Of a stretch of 32,704 nucleotides of DNA, positions 31,436 to 32,704 are shown piece by piece. The DNA is taken from the NCBI GenBank assembly GCA_015863215.1, contig JACBXN010000024.1, forward strand, positions 1-32,704, read 5' to 3'. The position numbers and the translations under genes are program-made. Numbering within the stretch: the stretch's first letter is position 1; each line of letters opens with the position of its first letter. The DNA is from Aerococcaceae bacterium DSM 111176 (GTDB lineage Bacteria > Bacillota > Bacilli > Lactobacillales > Aerococcaceae). Below the pieces are notes generated by a model that was not told the DNA's origin, did not search any database, and worked only from the letters and a program-made list of their open reading frames with translations.

Positions 31436-31939
31436 TTATTCTTCTACAACTATCAGTTCTCCATCTTCCACATCTTTTAGCTCTCCTTCACCTGTCAATT
31501 CAAATTCTATGAAAGGCTTGCTTTTAAATTCGACACGTAAAATATCATTACTCGTCTGATATTCTGGATTAAAAATTTGGATTTTGAAAGATGGGAAAAT
31601 ATCGCCTTCGGCAAAACGAATAGCAGAGCGTGGATCATTCATAGAAACAGGATCATTTTCCTCACTTGTTGGGTCTACTGTACCAAAGAGAATATCACTA
31701 TTATTAATAATATCCCTCAGCCCCATTAAAGCCTCTAGGTAAGCATCACTCTCACCATTATTAGACCTTCCAATAACAAGTTCAAAGTAATCATCTTCCA
31801 ATGTTATTTCACTTACAGCAGTTGTAATATCTTCATTTACTTCGTATGTTCCAAAATAGTTATCAGCGTATGCGGTAGATTGTGCTCCAAATAAAATAAT
31901 CATTAAACTTAAAAACACCAATACAATTCTATTTTTCAT
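31436..31939 (-). CDS. Secreted acidic protein of unknown function
   Basis: A 167-residue protein with a signal peptide (KNR, hydrophobic core, cleavage near AYA-DN) and an acidic, probably beta-rich mature part ending in a run of Glu/Val. There is no lipobox, LPxTG or Cys. ATG at 31939 follows GAAAGGAT; a longer frame from 32026 lacks a ribosome site. A palindrome at 32016-32037 lies upstream. No family recognised; it could be an accessory or immunity-type extracellular protein, but nothing shows this. Confidence 0.6.
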   Translation of the reverse strand: MKNRIVLVFLSLMIILFGAQSTAYADNYFGTYEVNEDITTAVSEITLEDDYFELVIGRSNNGESDAYLEALMGLRDIINNSDILFGTVDPTSEENDPVSMNDPRSAIRFAEGDIFPSFKIQIFNPEYQTSNDILRVEFKSKPFIEFELTGEGELKDVEDGELIVVEE

Positions 31940-32015
31940 ATTTTCTATCCTTTCGGTGGCTAAGGAGCAGATACTTATTATGATTATATACAAAAAGAGA
32001 TTTTTATCCCTATTT

Positions 32016-32037
32016 ATGATACGCATGTCCGTATCAT
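32016..32037. promoter_or_regulatory. Palindrome upstream of the secreted protein gene
   Basis: ATGATACG-CATGTC-CGTATCAT, 8-bp perfect arms. A GATACGG half-site recurs at about 32,070. Possible operator. Confidence 0.4.
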
Positions 32038-32186
32038 CGATAGGTAATAAATTCTATTAGCTGTTTGATACGGTACAAAAAAGAACCTCATTATTACTCT
32101 TCTTAGAGCTTTAACAAGAAATCCTTTCACACTATCCTATTTTTTTATATTTCCCACGCACTCAAAACATTTTTCATTCATAAAAA

Positions 32187-32234
32187 AAGACTCTTTAAAT
32201 CCGTTTGTTATGACAGATTTAGAGAGTCTTTAGT
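32187..32234 (-). terminator. Terminator of the gene at 32262
   Basis: On the minus strand AAGACTCT-TAAATC pairs with GATTTA-AGAGTCTT around a 12-15-base loop, followed by TTTTTTTAT. Confidence 0.8.
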
Positions 32235-32261
32235 TGTTTTAGTTATATATTCTGTAGTAAC

Positions 32262-32603
32262 TTATTCTGCATCCAGGTCAGCGTTAATTTCTTCTAACAG
32301 TTTTTCTGCTAGGTCTAAGTAAGTATCCCAGGATGGGTTGCGAGTAGTGAATCCACTGCTTGCATAGTCTCCTGTCTCACCTGTCGCTGGTAGTCCTTCG
32401 ATATCCAGTAAATCTTGTGTTTCTACAACTTTTTCATTTAATGCATCCATTTGAATGTTGAAGCCGATGCGTGATGACTCATCATATTCTATACTATGAT
32501 ATTTTAATTGTCTGAATAATGATTTTAAAGCTTCACTTTCAATCTCATCAGGTGAGCTGGCGAAGATTTCATCATAATGATTATTGCATTTAATTTGTAC
32601 CAA
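32262..32603 (-). CDS. Small acidic helical protein, start uncertain
   Basis: At least 113 residues, acidic, mostly helical, ending EKLLEEINADLDAE; it contains one Cys (IKCNNHY) and no membrane segment. No start with a convincing ribosome site exists: TTG at 32603 is preceded only by CAGGG. A strong AGGAGG lies farther upstream (about 32,683), but between them the same frame has a stop (near 32,640), and a neighbouring frame opens from a TTG and ends after 16 codons. The gene is therefore either frameshifted near its 5' end or starts at an unusual codon. Family not recognised; small helical proteins of type VII secretion loci are one possibility. Confidence 0.5.
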   Translation of the reverse strand: MVQIKCNNHYDEIFASSPDEIESEALKSLFRQLKYHSIEYDESSRIGFNIQMDALNEKVVETQDLLDIEGLPATGETGDYASSGFTTRNPSWDTYLDLAEKLLEEINADLDAE

Positions 32604-32704
32604 CCCTGCGGTTCTTTTTACCAGTGATTGCGGACAGTTTTACCACTCTTTGCGGAAGAATTTACCAAAACTTATATATCCTCCTATATACTTATTGAGC
32701 ACGT

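Overview
The window looks like chromosome of a low-GC Firmicute of the order Lactobacillales. Evidence: AGGAGG-type ribosome sites, consensus sigma-A promoters, CcpA-type cre sites, a GlcNAc-type PTS IIBC, a TetR/ABC efflux unit and a CorC-type hemolysin. Proteins resemble those of Aerococcaceae/Carnobacteriaceae, but the family cannot be fixed from the sequence alone. The genes are ordinary housekeeping and accessory genes; the unusual content lies between them.

Layout. 1-440: 3' end of an IS1182-type transposase. 440-23,090: single genes and short operons separated by long, repeat-packed gaps. In order these are an acyl-CoA thioesterase-like hydrolase (-), a small acidic ORF and an M42 aminopeptidase (-), a cyclase/formamidase-like protein (-), a TIM-barrel protein with PTS IIBC (+), a frameshifted Phd antitoxin (-), a CPBP protease (+), an ASCH protein (-), a P1 peptidase (+), a beta-lactamase-like serine hydrolase (-), an aldo/keto reductase (-), OsmC and NDK (+), a DUF4767-like secreted protein (+), a zinc-ribbon membrane protein (-), a second thioesterase-like hydrolase (+), and an MGMT-like protein with a sugar O-acetyltransferase (-). 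23,140-32,704: a repeat-poor zone with TetR and a divergent FtsX/ATPase ABC exporter, a decayed deaminase, two paralogous zinc-ribbon miniproteins, an aldehyde dehydrogenase, a second OsmC, a CorC/HlyC protein, a frameshifted nucleotidyltransferase-like gene, a secreted protein and a small helical protein.

Three interlocking repeat systems fill the gaps of the first 23 kb. (1) Twelve tandem arrays of inverted-repeat sites. Each array has its own arm sequence, but the period is always either about 50-52 bp or about 40-43 bp, close to five or four turns of B-DNA. (2) Five copies of a structured element of about 170-190 bp. Its long outer stem differs in sequence from copy to copy yet stays complementary, and four of five copies lie 11-30 nt after a stop codon in sense orientation. 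(3) Composite palindromes built from three modules: A (GTCAATTTC..GAAATTGAC), B (GCYTTAGGC-type) and C (GAGTCGC..GCGACTC). In addition the 9-mer AAAGTATGG is strongly over-represented (7 exact copies), and base composition switches inside several genes. All three repeat systems stop at about 23.1 kb.

Regulation visible in the sequence: a TTGAGT-17-TAGAAT promoter overlapped by a cre-like site before the PTS operon, further cre-like sites before the hydrolases and the reductase, and a TetR-type operator at the ABC promoter. Consensus promoters precede the M42 gene, the cyclase and the second thioesterase-like gene.
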